Positions 18,548 through 26,740 of a DNA stretch of 64,000 bases are shown here, one piece after another (positions within the stretch are counted from its first letter, which is position 1; every line of letters starts with the position of its first letter). The stretch is from Lapidilactobacillus bayanensis (GTDB lineage: Bacteria; Bacillota; Bacilli; Lactobacillales; Lactobacillaceae), in contig NZ_RHOX01000006.1 in the NCBI RefSeq assembly GCF_003946695.1, positions 1 to 64,000 on the forward strand, given 5' to 3'. Under the pieces are notes generated by a model. That model was not told the origin of the DNA. It did no database searches and was given only the letters and a program-made list of their open reading frames with translations. The position numbers and the translations under genes are program-made.

Positions 18548-19597
18548 ATGGTACGTGAAAATAAGATTAATTATGATATGATTGACCTCCTAAAATTTAT
18601 TGCGGCAATATGTGTTGTTGCTATTCATTCTCTGCCGCATGATATTCTAGGCAATGATTTACGAGTCTTTACTCGCTTCTCTGTTCCATTTTTCTTTATT
18701 GTCTCAAGTTATTTTCTATTTAAAAAGATAACATTTAAAAATGCTGTGAATGATAGAAAAAGGATACATCAATATTGTCTCAGAGTTCTTAAACTTTACT
18801 TCTATTGGTTACTCATCTATACACCCTATTGGCTTAGATCAATCAAAGATATTGTCCAGAGTGACTATACAAAAGTTAATGGTCTTTGGTTTATCATCAA
18901 GATGAGTTTGGGGTATGTTCCAACGATTGGCGTAACGTGGTACCTAATGGCAAGTATTATTTCGGTGTTAATTACTTATTATATTAGGCGTTTCTTGGGA
19001 AGAAACACATTAATTATCGTGATGATATTGAGTTTTCTGATTGGTATTCTAACGTCAACATATGGGAAATGGTATTTTGAGATTCAGTCCTTGAAATCAA
19101 TTCCGATAGCAGGCTCAATATCCTTTTCTTTTCTTTCCACGATTTGTTATGTCATTCTTGGATATTTTCTTTCGAAAAGCGGAAGCCTTGTATCAGATGA
19201 AGTTAAAAGCAAGCACTTCTTAATGTATTTTGTAGTGTTTTCGATTATCGGTTTTTTTGAAGTCTATTTTGCTCAATCACTGGGTGTATTCAAAGACGGC
19301 CAAAATTTTATATTACTGCCGTTGATCACTATCTCTCTGTTTTTATTTGGTATCAACTCTCAGCAACGTATCTCAATGGCACCGTTGCTACGTAAGAGCA
19401 GTACAATTATTTATCTGGCACAGAACCCAGTTAAGTTTGTTATATTTGCAATTGCTCGCAGGCTGAAAGTAGCAACATTTACGTATGATAACTTCTTTGT
19501 CTTTTTTGTTCAATTGGTTGTGTTGATGCTTATTTGTTTGGTTATTGTCAATCTTAGTCAGCAAAAAGGATTCCATTGGTTAGCAAATTTCTATTGA
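18548..19597 (+). CDS. Acyltransferase-3 family membrane protein
   Basis: 349 aa, about ten transmembrane helices. The N-terminal signature DLLKFIAAICVVAIHSLP holds the conserved His of acyltransferase-3 enzymes, and RFSVPFFFIVSSYFLFKK is the second typical block. These proteins O-acylate, usually O-acetylate, extracellular sugars such as peptidoglycan, teichoic acid or polysaccharide residues. There is no fused SGNH domain. Neighbouring glycosylation genes suggest a surface polymer as acceptor. Confidence 0.85.
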   Translation: MVRENKINYDMIDLLKFIAAICVVAIHSLPHDILGNDLRVFTRFSVPFFFIVSSYFLFKKITFKNAVNDRKRIHQYCLRVLKLYFYWLLIYTPYWLRSIKDIVQSDYTKVNGLWFIIKMSLGYVPTIGVTWYLMASIISVLITYYIRRFLGRNTLIIVMILSFLIGILTSTYGKWYFEIQSLKSIPIAGSISFSFLSTICYVILGYFLSKSGSLVSDEVKSKHFLMYFVVFSIIGFFEVYFAQSLGVFKDGQNFILLPLITISLFLFGINSQQRISMAPLLRKSSTIIYLAQNPVKFVIFAIARRLKVATFTYDNFFVFFVQLVVLMLICLVIVNLSQQKGFHWLANFY

Positions 19598-19737
19598 TTT
19601 CATGGTTCCGGTGAAGAAAATATCGTGCTATATTGAATATTAATGGCTGGTTATTTATTAATTATTCAGCTGTGAATTGAAATAGTTATTGTATACTATA
19701 TCTGTGAAACAAATCAGAGACTTTTAGGTGAGATTAT

Positions 19738-20679
19738 ATGAATGACGTGTTATCGATTGTTGTGCCTTGTTTTAACGAGCAGGAATCAATTCCATTGTTT
19801 TTCGAAGCAGTGGAGAGAGTTCGCTTGCAACTGCCCTTAACATTTGAATATATTTTTGTTGACGATGGTTCCCATGATCAGACGTTGGCTGAACTACGGG
19901 CGCTTGCGAGTGCACATGCAGATGTTCATTATCTATCTTTCTCGCGGAATTTTGGCAAGGAGGCTGCACTTTATGCCGGTTTGAGTCATGCTCATGGTGA
20001 TTACGTCACTGTGATGGATGTTGACCTGCAGGACCCACCGGAACTTTTAGTTAAGATGTATCAAAAAATCCAAGCTCCTGAGATTGATTGTGTTGGAACA
20101 CGGCGGGTCACGAGAACTGGTGAACCAAAAATCAGGACCTTTTTTGCTAAGTTATTTTACAAAATTATCAATCGTATTGGGCAAACCGAAATGGTCGACG
20201 GTGCTCGCGATTTTCGATTAATGACGCGTCCAATGTTAGATGCAATTTTAGAATTAAAAGAAGTGAATCGTTTTTCCAAGGGGTTGTTTACTTGGGTTGG
20301 TTTTAACATGGTTTATTTGGAATATGAAAATCGTGAACGTGTTGCCGGAACAACGAGTTGGAGTTTTTGGAAATTGTTTGCTTATTCAATTGACGGAATT
20401 GTTAACTTTTCCGACGCGCCACTGAACATTGCATCTTTTGTTGGCGCATTTTCCTGTGTGGCTTCGGCGATCGCGATGCTGATTATTATTTTTCGAACAA
20501 TTTTTTACGGGGACCCTACCAGTGGCTGGCCTTCACTGGTTTGCATCTTTTTATTTATTGGTGGTATTCAGTTATTGTGTTTAGGAATCATCGGCAAATA
20601 TATTGGCAAGATTTTTACAGAAACGAAGAAGCGTCCGATTTATGTTGTTCGGGAAACGGATCAGTCTAAAAACAAGTAA
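19738..20679 (+). CDS. CsbB/GtrB-like bactoprenol glycosyltransferase, second copy
   Basis: 313 aa GT2 membrane glycosyltransferase. The GT-A domain carries IVVPCFNEQESIP, FVDDGSHDQT, FSRNFGKEAALYAG and MDVDLQDPPELL (DXD-type metal site), then GTTSWSFWKLFAYSIDGI and two C-terminal helices. ATG 19738 with TAGGTGAG (19725-19732). It would charge undecaprenyl phosphate with a hexose. Unlike the copy at 16032 it has no adjacent flippase, so it may share GtrA or serve another acceptor. Its base composition is a little richer in GC than the operon at 14-17 kb. Confidence 0.9.
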   Translation: MNDVLSIVVPCFNEQESIPLFFEAVERVRLQLPLTFEYIFVDDGSHDQTLAELRALASAHADVHYLSFSRNFGKEAALYAGLSHAHGDYVTVMDVDLQDPPELLVKMYQKIQAPEIDCVGTRRVTRTGEPKIRTFFAKLFYKIINRIGQTEMVDGARDFRLMTRPMLDAILELKEVNRFSKGLFTWVGFNMVYLEYENRERVAGTTSWSFWKLFAYSIDGIVNFSDAPLNIASFVGAFSCVASAIAMLIIIFRTIFYGDPTSGWPSLVCIFLFIGGIQLLCLGIIGKYIGKIFTETKKRPIYVVRETDQSKNK

Positions 20680-20682
20680 TCT

Positions 20683-20735
20683 AAAAGAGTTTTCGCCTTG
20701 GCTAGTTAGAAAACTGCCAAGTTGAAAACTCTTTT
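20683..20735. terminator. Bidirectional terminator between convergent genes
   Basis: AAAAGAGTTTTC (20683-20694) pairs with GAAAACTCTTTT (20724-20735), with an inner CTTGGC/GCCAAG stem. It has A and T tracts on both ends and serves the convergent gtrB-like and MBL genes. Confidence 0.8.
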
Positions 20736-20743
20736 TTGGTACT

Positions 20744-22006
20744 TTATTTGAATTCGTAATATAAATCGCGTTCGGGTAACCAGGCTTCAGTATTAGTGGT
20801 AATTAATTTATCAGCTAGTAATTCTGGTTTAAAGCTATGCCAAGGTACGGTATAGCGCGCGTTGATTTGCTTCGCCAGGTCAAAAATGGCTTGTTTAGAC
20901 GCGTGACCACTAGCACCCATGGGAACAAAGTCAATTTGTTGGGTCTGTAATTGCGCCTGTAATTGCGCAAAGTTAGGATCGTAATCACCTAAGGGCTCGC
21001 CGTTGGCATGTAAATAAACGCCATGGTTAAATTGGTTCAGTCGTTGATGTTCGGACCAAGAATTGTGCAACGCAAAACGCCGTGGTTCTTTTAACAATAC
21101 AGTTACTAAATCCTGCCAGTGCCATTGTTGAGCTGTCATGGGAAGATCATCAGCAACAATTTCATAAATTATGGCGTCGGGGGCAAAGGCGCGAATAATT
21201 CGGGCAACATTAGCTTCCCAAACAATTGGTCGCTTAGCGTCAAGTGCGGCCTGATTAAAATTAATTAGACGCTCAACGTTGCGATCATAAGGATTGATGA
21301 TTAAGAGATCATCAGTTGTAGCTAATCGTTTACGTAATAGCGGGACCAAATCTTGTTCTTGATAGATTGGTTCCACTTGACTACTGGCAATAACTTGTGG
21401 TTGCTCCGTTGTAAAACTATAGGTGGTGGCTTCAGTGAGATAAACGAGTAACTTGTTTTGAACACGCTGGGACCAGCGAGTGACGCGATCTTGATGGGGA
21501 CCGTTAATACGAACATCGCCGGAGTGAAGGTATTGATGTTGACCATCATCAATCAGCAAGGCCATTGGTCCAATCGTATCGTGATCGCTGAGCATTGCTG
21601 TAACTTTAAGTGAACCGACAGTAATCGTCTCTTCATCAGCAAGGCCGTGTAAATTAGTGACTGGCGTTTCGCGACCTTCAGCTATTAAAATGGCATATAA
21701 TTTCTTCGCATCATTCGATAAATAAATTGGGATCTTGCGGTTTTGCAAATACTTCAAGGCACCCATATGGTCGATGTGTAAATGAGAAATAAAAATAGCC
21801 TCGTGTTTAAACTTAGTCGGTTGATTAGGCAAAAATAATTCTGGCAAGTGTGGCAGATCGTGATCGGCCATTGCTTGTTCGATCGATTTGTCAGCAAAAT
21901 CAGAAGCTACGCCAAAGTCCATGATGACGCGTGAATCACCTTGGGCAATTTCCACGATATTACCGCCAATGGTCGTTAAACCGTTCAAAAATCGTAATGT
22001 TGTCAT
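20744..22006 (-). CDS. MBL-fold beta-CASP hydrolase, RNase J-like
   Basis: 420 aa metallo-beta-lactamase-fold protein, probably a nuclease. Metal-binding HLHIDHMG lies near residue 75, LSDHDTIG and HSGDVR further on, and the beta-CASP-like GASGHASKQAIFDLA near 370 followed by VPWHSFKP (last His ligand). It is shorter than RNase J1/J2 (about 555 aa) and lacks their C-terminal dimer domain. Relatives in lactobacilli are annotated only as MBL-fold hydrolases. ATG 22006 follows AAAGGAG. Substrate unknown. Confidence 0.8.
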   Translation of the reverse strand: MTTLRFLNGLTTIGGNIVEIAQGDSRVIMDFGVASDFADKSIEQAMADHDLPHLPELFLPNQPTKFKHEAIFISHLHIDHMGALKYLQNRKIPIYLSNDAKKLYAILIAEGRETPVTNLHGLADEETITVGSLKVTAMLSDHDTIGPMALLIDDGQHQYLHSGDVRINGPHQDRVTRWSQRVQNKLLVYLTEATTYSFTTEQPQVIASSQVEPIYQEQDLVPLLRKRLATTDDLLIINPYDRNVERLINFNQAALDAKRPIVWEANVARIIRAFAPDAIIYEIVADDLPMTAQQWHWQDLVTVLLKEPRRFALHNSWSEHQRLNQFNHGVYLHANGEPLGDYDPNFAQLQAQLQTQQIDFVPMGASGHASKQAIFDLAKQINARYTVPWHSFKPELLADKLITTNTEAWLPERDLYYEFK

Positions 22007-22240
22007 AAATAATCTCCTTTCAGAGTAGTAAGTTAGTGTAACGCAAAACGGACTGACTCACAACTTTTATTTGAGCGGAATTTTTAAATTCTAGTTAAGG
22101 TAATTGGGACAATTTGCGTGAGCCAATAAAAAAATACACAATAAAGGAAAGATGAGTTGATGAACGCTAAAGATTAATTGAAACAAGTTGGAAAGCAGCA
22201 GAACTTTACACCAGTTCCGACGATGAAAGGAGTGGTACTA

Positions 22241-22828
22241 ATGGGGTCACGGATGATGCATTACACAATTGGTCAGGTGTTGGCGCAACGTTACGGTTTT
22301 TCGGCTCGTTTTTTATTAGGAGCGATTGCGCCTGATGTTCAGAAAAATATGGCCGTCGCTAAGGATGCGTCGCATTTTATTGATCGTGATGAACGAGGTT
22401 TTGGTGAGATCAACTTGCAGCGTTTTATTAATCAATATCAGGCACAGTGGAACGATGAATTCGTTCAAGGTTATTATTGTCATTTGATTGCAGATGAAGT
22501 TTGGTTACAAGGACCGATAAATCAGCAAGCGCGTCAGTGGTCGTTTGGTTCACCGGAGCGTGAGCAATATATTGATCAACATTATCAGGACTTTCATAGT
22601 TTTAATGCGATTTTACGCGATCAATATCAATTAACACCACCGACTTTTGCTTTTGCGAAAGATTATCCCATCCAAGAAATTGCACCTCAATTCTTGCCAG
22701 CGTTAGTTGCAGACTTGCGAGACGACTTCAATGATCGGCGGCGACCGTTGCAAGTTTTAGCCGAAGCACAAATTGAGCGTTATCTTCAACAGGCGAGTGC
22801 TGTTTATGTGCAAACATTAGCTCATTAG
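22241..22828 (+). CDS. Zinc-dependent phospholipase C-like protein
   Basis: 195 aa cytoplasmic protein with the His/Asp pattern of the zinc-dependent phospholipase C/S1-P1-like fold: MMHYTIGQVLAQ, LGAIAPDVQK, SHFIDRDERG, GYYCHLIADEVW. Such proteins are common in lactic acid bacteria and functionally uncharacterised. ATG 22241 is picked for AAAGGAG at 22226-22232. The same frame extends upstream as far as ATG 22160 but is broken there by TAA after MNAKD, so a longer ancestral start may have been lost. Confidence 0.65.
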   Translation: MGSRMMHYTIGQVLAQRYGFSARFLLGAIAPDVQKNMAVAKDASHFIDRDERGFGEINLQRFINQYQAQWNDEFVQGYYCHLIADEVWLQGPINQQARQWSFGSPEREQYIDQHYQDFHSFNAILRDQYQLTPPTFAFAKDYPIQEIAPQFLPALVADLRDDFNDRRRPLQVLAEAQIERYLQQASAVYVQTLAH

Positions 22829-23050
22829 TCAGTTGGTTTTGCCAAAGTTGTTCGCGGATTCGGCTAAAATCCATGTGTTAAATATGTCAAGATGAGTGAT
22901 CCACTGATCTAATTTTAGTTCGGACTTGTTTGGAACCGTGATAAAAATCCCGGTTCCTTATTTGTCGTTAGCTGTAAAGTTGAGTATACTGAATAATGAA
23001 GTTTCAAGTATGCGGTAATTAAAAATAATAAGCGTTTAAGGAGAATTTAA

Positions 23051-24310
23051 ATGAGTTGGAAAGATAAGATTCAGCCTGATTTATTAGCTGCCGTTCAAAA
23101 AGCAGATCAAAAAATCGCGCCACGTTTGGCTGAAATTGACGAGCAGATTTTGGAAAATCAAGCGAAAGTATTAAAGTCATTTCAGGAACATCATGTAGCC
23201 GAAAGTGATTTGTATGGCTCAACCGGTTATGGTCATAATGATGAAGGCCGCGATAAGTTAGAGGAAATTTATGCGGATGTTCTTGGTGGTGAAGATGCTT
23301 TAGTTCGGCCTCAACTGGTTTCCGGTACTCATGCCATTGGCACTGCTTTGTTAGGGTTGGTACGTCCTGGCGATGATATTTTATATATTACGGGTGAACC
23401 TTACGATACTTTGCAAGAAGTTTTGGGCTTGGCGGGTAACGGCATTGGCAGTCCTAAAGAATATGGCATCGGCGTTGATTATGTCGATTTATTGGCTGAC
23501 GGTTCAGTCGACTTCGCCGGTGTAAAAGCTAAGCTGACTGACAAAACAAAAGTCATTGCCATTCAACGTTCTTGTGGTTATGCAACTCGTGATTCTTTCA
23601 CGGTCGATCAAATCAAAGTGATGGTGGATGAAGTTCGTCAAATTAAACCAGACGTTTGGATTTTTGCTGATAACGCTTATGGTGAATTCTCTGAAACAAA
23701 AGAGCCACTTGATGTGGGCGTTGATTTAATGGCCGGTTCTTTGTTTAAGAACGCTGGCGGTGGTCTTGCTAAAACTGGTGGTTATATTGTTGGTAAGAAA
23801 GATTTAGTTGAACGAGTTAGTTATCGGTTAACAGTTCCTGGCATTGGTGGCGAAGAAGGCGCAACTTATGGCCAACTAATGGATATGTATGAAGGCTTCT
23901 TTATTTCACCACAAACAACTGGTAATGCAATTAAGGGCGCAATTTTTGAAGCTGCTCTACTTGAAGAAATGGGTTTGGATGTTTCGCCTAAATGGGATGC
24001 ACCACGAACTGATTTAATTCAAAAAGTTAATTTTGGTAATGAAAAAGATATGGTTCACTTTGCCCAAGCAATTCAGATGGCATCACCTGTTGACTCATTC
24101 GTGGAACCAATTCCTGAACAAATGGCTGGTTATGAAGACCAAGTTATTATGGCCGGTGGTACTTTTGTTGCTGGCTCAACAGTTGAGTTCTCTGGTGATG
24201 GCCCAATTCGGCCACCATATACGATTTACATGCAAGGTGGTTTAACGTACGCGCATGTGAAGTTAGGGATCATTCAAGCAGCACAATATACCTTCTATGA
24301 TCAAAAATAG
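23051..24310 (+). CDS. YnbB-like PLP-dependent lyase (aluminium-resistance/methionine gamma-lyase family)
   Basis: 419 aa fold-type I PLP enzyme. Seen: RPQLVSGTHAIGTAL in the cofactor region, DNAYGEFSETKEP (Asp to the pyridine nitrogen) and the Schiff-base region GSLFKNAGGGLAKTGGYIVG with its lysines. AAGGAG precedes ATG 23051. In many Firmicutes this gene sits directly before glnRA; here glnRA is 34 kb away behind miaA, so that block has been split. Physiological substrate not established. Confidence 0.85.
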   Translation: MSWKDKIQPDLLAAVQKADQKIAPRLAEIDEQILENQAKVLKSFQEHHVAESDLYGSTGYGHNDEGRDKLEEIYADVLGGEDALVRPQLVSGTHAIGTALLGLVRPGDDILYITGEPYDTLQEVLGLAGNGIGSPKEYGIGVDYVDLLADGSVDFAGVKAKLTDKTKVIAIQRSCGYATRDSFTVDQIKVMVDEVRQIKPDVWIFADNAYGEFSETKEPLDVGVDLMAGSLFKNAGGGLAKTGGYIVGKKDLVERVSYRLTVPGIGGEEGATYGQLMDMYEGFFISPQTTGNAIKGAIFEAALLEEMGLDVSPKWDAPRTDLIQKVNFGNEKDMVHFAQAIQMASPVDSFVEPIPEQMAGYEDQVIMAGGTFVAGSTVEFSGDGPIRPPYTIYMQGGLTYAHVKLGIIQAAQYTFYDQK

Positions 24311-24334
24311 TTAGCGTATCAGTAGCTTGTCGTT

Positions 24335-24370
24335 AAAATGGACCTAGGATTAATTTCCTCGGTCTATTTT
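24335..24370 (+). terminator. Terminator after ynbB-like gene
   Basis: Arms 24335-24349 and 24356-24370 with loop TTAATT and T-tract; the outer CGTTAA/TTAACG extends the stem. Confidence 0.8.
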
Positions 24371-24573
24371 TGTTAACGTCATTAATGGGGCAGTTTTTAA
24401 ATGACGGGTTAAGCAATTGGTGCATCAAAATATGAGGCTTGTTGTTAAATCTCATTATCATTTCGCAATGATCTTAGTTAATTCTCATTTTTACTATTTT
24501 ATGAAATGGTTTTCTATGTTAATCTAATTGTGAGGTAATAGGCAATTATTATAAATTTAAAGGAGTAGAACCG

Positions 24574-26094
24574 ATGAAAGAGAAGAAAAAGTTTCAATTT
24601 CCTACAGCGTATACGGTCATTATTATTGTTTTAATTCTCGTTCAAGCACTAACATTTTTTATACCCTCTGGTAAATATAGTACGTTAAGTTATGACTCAG
24701 GTAAAAATGAGTTTGTTATTACTGATGCTAAGGATAAAACAACAACTGAACCAGCGACTCAAGCAGTCTTGAAGAAGTATAAAATTAAAATTGATGTTAA
24801 AAAATTCAAGGATGGTACCTTGTATAAACCAGTTGCCATTCCTAATTCTTATGAGCAGATCAAGAAACCAAAGCGGGGCGTCTTTGGTACAATCAATCAA
24901 TTCTTGACGGCGCAAGTGCAAGGTATTACCGATAGTGTTGATATTATGGTCTTTATTCTGATCTTAGGTGGTGTTATCGGTATTGTGAATCAAACCGGTG
25001 CTATGAACGCCGGGATGTTACGTTTATCGAAGAAGTTAAACGGTAAGCAACAATGGTTAATTGTGATTATTATGGCCTTGATTGCTTTAGGCGGGACAAC
25101 TTTCGGATTAGCCGAAGAAACACTGGCCTTTTATCCAATTCTTGTGCCAATCTTCTTAATGGCGGGGTACGATGCGCTGACGGCGGTGGCGACGATTTAC
25201 TTAGGAACCGCGATTGGAACGATGAGTTCAACCATCAATCCGTTCTCCACTGTTATTGCATCTAATGCAGCAGGTATTAGCTTTACTGATGGTTTACCAA
25301 TTCGTTTATTGATGTGGATCTTAGCCGTTGGTTTGTCAATGTTCTACACAATTCGTTATGCGGAAAAAGTACGGAAGAATCCGGAATCATCATTGGTTTA
25401 TCACGACATTGATCAAAAACAATTAGATCAATTCAAAGTTAGCACAGATAAGGCCGGTGAATTTACTCGTCGGCAAAAGATTACTTTATTAGCCTTTGCG
25501 GCCGGTTTCTTAGTCATGATTTATGGCGTGCAACAATTAGGCTGGTATTTCACTGAAATTTCGGTTGTCTTTTTAGGTGTTGTTTATGTGTTAGCCTTTA
25601 TTTCTGGCTTGAAGGAAAAAGTCTTTGTTGACAGTTTCGTATCTGGTGCTGCCGATTTAATTGGTGTCGCTTTGACAGTTGGTATTGCCCGTTCAGTTGG
25701 GATTGTTATGGAAACAAGTTTTGTCAGCGATACGATTATGAATTACTTCAGTGTGTTGATCAGTGGTATGAATAATGTGCTCTTTATTGTGGCCTTGTTC
25801 TTTGTTTACTGTATCTTGGGTCTATTCATTCAATCATCATCTGGTTTAGCGGTACTATCAATGCCAATCATGGCACCATTAGCCGATGTTGTGGGAATTG
25901 ATCGTTCAATCGTGATTAACGCCTATAACTGGGGCCAAGGTTTAATCGGCTTGATTGCGCCAACTGGTTTGATTTTAGTTTCTCTGTCTATGGTCGGGAT
26001 TGGTTTTGATAAGTGGATTAAATTTGTTTGGAAACTATTACTGATGGTTGTTGGTTTGATCTTGATTATGTTAGTAGCTAGTGTGTTGATTTAA
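24574..26094 (+). CDS. YfcC-family transporter
   Basis: 506 aa, about 12 transmembrane helices, C4-dicarboxylate anaerobic carrier (DcuC/YfcC) superfamily. Visible: FPTAYTVIIIVLILVQALTF start, a long external loop (residues 30-110), the repeated helix-break motifs GGTTFGLAEETLAFYP and GTMSSTINPFS, and IQSSSGLAVLSMPIMAP with YNWGQGLIG. Some streptococcal ArcD arginine/ornithine exchangers belong to this family. With a convergent ornithine decarboxylase next door, transport of ornithine or a related amino acid is a reasonable guess only. ATG 24574 with AAAGGAG. Confidence 0.82.
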   Translation: MKEKKKFQFPTAYTVIIIVLILVQALTFFIPSGKYSTLSYDSGKNEFVITDAKDKTTTEPATQAVLKKYKIKIDVKKFKDGTLYKPVAIPNSYEQIKKPKRGVFGTINQFLTAQVQGITDSVDIMVFILILGGVIGIVNQTGAMNAGMLRLSKKLNGKQQWLIVIIMALIALGGTTFGLAEETLAFYPILVPIFLMAGYDALTAVATIYLGTAIGTMSSTINPFSTVIASNAAGISFTDGLPIRLLMWILAVGLSMFYTIRYAEKVRKNPESSLVYHDIDQKQLDQFKVSTDKAGEFTRRQKITLLAFAAGFLVMIYGVQQLGWYFTEISVVFLGVVYVLAFISGLKEKVFVDSFVSGAADLIGVALTVGIARSVGIVMETSFVSDTIMNYFSVLISGMNNVLFIVALFFVYCILGLFIQSSSGLAVLSMPIMAPLADVVGIDRSIVINAYNWGQGLIGLIAPTGLILVSLSMVGIGFDKWIKFVWKLLLMVVGLILIMLVASVLI

Positions 26095-26143
26095 TATTTC
26101 TCAGCTTTGTTCCTCTTGAGAGAGTCGATTGAAATGAGTAGAA

Positions 26144-26560
26144 ACTAAAACTGTTATTTTGATCTTTTTCGCGCTTCCGCAAAGTCGCTCATGGAGCGTG
26201 GTGGACGCTGCTTGAAGCCAATCAATGATTGTCTTCAAGACAGGTCTTACTGTAAGCGGTAAACCACTAACAGTAATTTCACCGCTGATGGCAATTTTGC
26301 TCCAGCGCTGAATTGACGAGTGGTTGAATCACTTCCAATTTTTAGAAGTGCAAAGCTGCAGTTAAGTTGCATACCCTATCTCTTTCGTCAGTGCCGGAGG
26401 GAAATCGCGGTCAGCCGCGGAATTATTGTTAGTGGCTCGGCCACTTACAATAAAGTTTGTATTTGAGACAAATTGTTTTTTATTTGGCTCAAATCAAACT
26501 CGCAGCGGTCCACCAGCGCATTTCCCGGAGGCACGGAGAATTGCAACATAATAGTTTTAG
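26144..26560. repeat. Family A structured intergenic element, copy A1
   Basis: Bounded by ACTAAAACTGTTATTTTG and CAACATAATAGTTTTAG. It has the same order as copy A2. The module near the left end is internally deleted. The right module keeps the long outer stem (GTGCCGGAGGGAAATCGC with GCATTTCCCGGAGGCAC) and the 11-bp hairpin ATTGTTAGTGG/CCACTTACAAT. It lies between the convergent yfcC-like and ornithine decarboxylase genes. Confidence 0.85.
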
Positions 26561-26579
26561 GGATTACCACTTTACACCA

Positions 26580-26685
26580 AGGCTTACGTTTGAGTCGATT
26601 TGCTTTTTAATCATCACAAACCAACGCATGCAGTGTTCCTCCTACGTATTTCCTGGAGGCACGAAGAAGCACAAAAAAGAATAAA
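26580..26685. repeat. Partial tandem copy of the right end of family A
   Basis: Contains TTTGAGTCGATTTG and CGTATTTCCTGGAGGCACG followed by AAGAAGCACAA, matching the final third of element A1 with substitutions. It sits just outside the A1 right terminus. Confidence 0.65.
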
Positions 26686-26698
26686 GCGCGTAAGACAA

Positions 26699-26727
26699 AA
26701 CCCCGTGAGAATATTTCTCACGGGGTT
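26699..26727 (-). terminator. Terminator of ornithine decarboxylase gene
   Basis: Perfect 13-bp stem (AACCCCGTGAGAA at 26699-26711 with 26715-26727), loop TAT. Confidence 0.88.
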
Positions 26728-26740
26728 CTTTATATTATTT

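Noticed and set aside
22160-22240. Longer start for the phospholipase C-like protein
   Set aside because: The frame is cut by TAA after five codons, and the ATG at 22241 has a good AAAGGAG box.
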